Shown: positions 63,030 through 64,000 of the stretch, one piece after another
Layout of the letters: each line of letters starts with the position of its first letter
Numbering within the stretch: the stretch's first letter is position 1
From: Mesostigma viride
Lineage: Eukaryota > Streptophyta > Mesostigmatophyceae > Mesostigmatales > Mesostigmataceae
Assembly: GCA_009746045.1 (NCBI GenBank)
Contig: RPFO01001147.1
Location: forward strand, 52,736-116,735
Length of the DNA: 64,000 nt
Direction of reading: 5' to 3'
Position numbers and translations under genes: made by a program
Notes under the pieces: model-generated
What the model saw: only the letters and a program-made list of their open reading frames with translations
Told to the model about the DNA's origin: nothing
Databases searched by the model: none

Positions 63030-63350
63030 ATCTAGACCGCATGGGTCGCGACAAAGTCGGCCCGGGTGCGGCGGAATAATACATCAGCCACGGTGCGAGT
63101 GAAGGCGAGTCACCGACAGGCGCTGCTCAGTGCCAATTAATACGAGGACCACGTGTGGGCAGACCACGGGGCGGTCTAACCGTCGAGGTCGAGGCGGTCG
63201 ATAATTCACGGCGCTGGCAGCACTCGTGGAAAAACTCCACTGTCTTGGGGCCCATATGGCCCGAACTCCTCAAGGACAAAGGCGGGGATGACCCGGTGGG
63301 GCCCCACATTGCCGTAGGAGGCAAACTAGTTGTCGCGCTCAGCCACTAGC
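63030..63350 (-). pseudogene. LINE C-terminal relic
   Basis: On the minus strand it reads YGNVGPHRV, FVLEEFGPYGP, FFHECCQRRE and RTRADF in several frames. These match the fragment at 11.5-12.2 kb (VPFVLEEFGAMGP, FFKECC, LRRTRADF). It is older and more degraded than that copy, with multiple frameshifts. Confidence 0.55.
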
Positions 63351-63654
63351 GGCACTGAGCAGCGCCGGCATGATTCCACAGCCACCCGGCCGGAGGATGT
63401 GGTGACCGGAGAGCGGCCGAGCCACGGAGACATCGATGAGCAGGTTGCGCAAGTTCCCTGCCCGTCGTAGTCAAGCATGGTAATGTCGGGGCGGTGGTTG
63501 GGTGAGTAGAGAGAGGGCGGCCCTCACAATATAAAGTCCACCATAATATATAATGATGAATAGACAGTATGGGGATCGAGCACACAGCCCGGCCGGCCTG
63601 CCACAACCCTGCATGTGTGCAGGGGGAATGCCGGAGTGAGGATATGATGGGACC

Positions 63655-63933
63655 CATCACCCAGACCAGATGATGCATTACTCTATAACCATGCTTTGCC
63701 CATGCTGAGAGTCAATCTCTACCGAGACGCCCGCATGCCCATTGCCCTGGCCAGTTAGTCTAGCCATAATCATCTTCCACGCCGCCCATGCCAGGCCTCT
63801 TTAGGTATGATACATCTTGACCCACAATTAGGACAGCCCTTGGATGTTGGTATGTTGGCTGTGGGGTGGTTTGCAAATTTAGCATTTTGCAGCCGATTTA
63901 TCGGCTTTAAATGGGACCAATGAGGGCTTAATG
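63655..63933 (+). repeat. Relics of a LINE 3' tail and of the TTAA-element right end
   Basis: 63655-63780 resembles the LINE 3' tail (AGATGATGC, and the degraded hairpin GCTGAGAG-TCA-ATCTCTACC). 63800-63933 resembles the right end of the 40330-42030 family (GACAGCCCTTGGATGTTGGT, TGCAGCCGATTTATCGGC) but lacks the intact terminus. Confidence 0.5.
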
Positions 63934-64000
63934 ATATACTTACACCAGCCATAGCCTTATAGCTTAGTGCCTTAGTCCTTGCACAGCCATGCTACGTCCT

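Overview
Nuclear DNA of a eukaryote, most likely a green alga or close relative in Viridiplantae. Only two ordinary host genes are clear. One is an intact single-exon Sec61-beta gene (29.1-29.4 kb, plus). The other is an intron-rich nucleotide-sugar transporter of the plant CMP-sialic-acid-transporter-like (SLC35A) type (26.8-18.7 kb, minus), with ten or more small exons and introns of about 0.4-1.4 kb. Their sequences look plant-like, and TGTAA words of the kind used as poly(A) signals in chlorophytes lie downstream of Sec61-beta. The species cannot be fixed from this window.

Everything else is mostly mobile DNA. 0-10.8 kb: a Ty1/copia-like LTR element (copia-A) running in from the left edge. 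Its gag region is interrupted by a 3.2-kb unit (1382-4551) that carries a spliced three-exon gene of unknown function, and its 3' noncoding part holds a 0.6-kb MITE. 10.8-18.1 kb: a TTAA-type nonautonomous transposon hit by LINE fragments, then several LINE ORF1/3'-tail copies in both orientations and a LINE reverse-transcriptase tail. 18.7-29.4 kb: the two host genes, with TA-flanked MITEs in an intron and between the genes. 30.6-34.0 kb: a nearly complete piggyBac-like transposon. 34.3-39.1 kb: long microsatellites and LINE fragments.

40.1-60.6 kb is a second copia-like element (copia-B) with a 5-bp target duplication and LTR ends AGTTAACG...CGTTAACT. A 1.7-kb TTAA transposon sits in its 5' LTR, and a 10.7-kb Ty3/gypsy element sits in its leader on the minus strand. 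The order of events is therefore copia-B first, then the TTAA element and the gypsy element. The last 3.4 kb holds weak relics and a TGACG-rich repeat.

The most remarkable object is the gypsy element. Its ORFs read gag, then protease plus a C5 cytosine DNA methyltransferase domain, then RT-RNase H-integrase ending in a C4HC3 PHD finger. One element therefore appears to encode both a DNA-methylation writer and a chromatin reader. Its ends also look circularly permuted. A second surprise is that both copia elements place integrase before the protease-like domain (gag-INT-PR-RT-RH), unlike canonical Ty1/copia, and both carry an additional ORF before gag.
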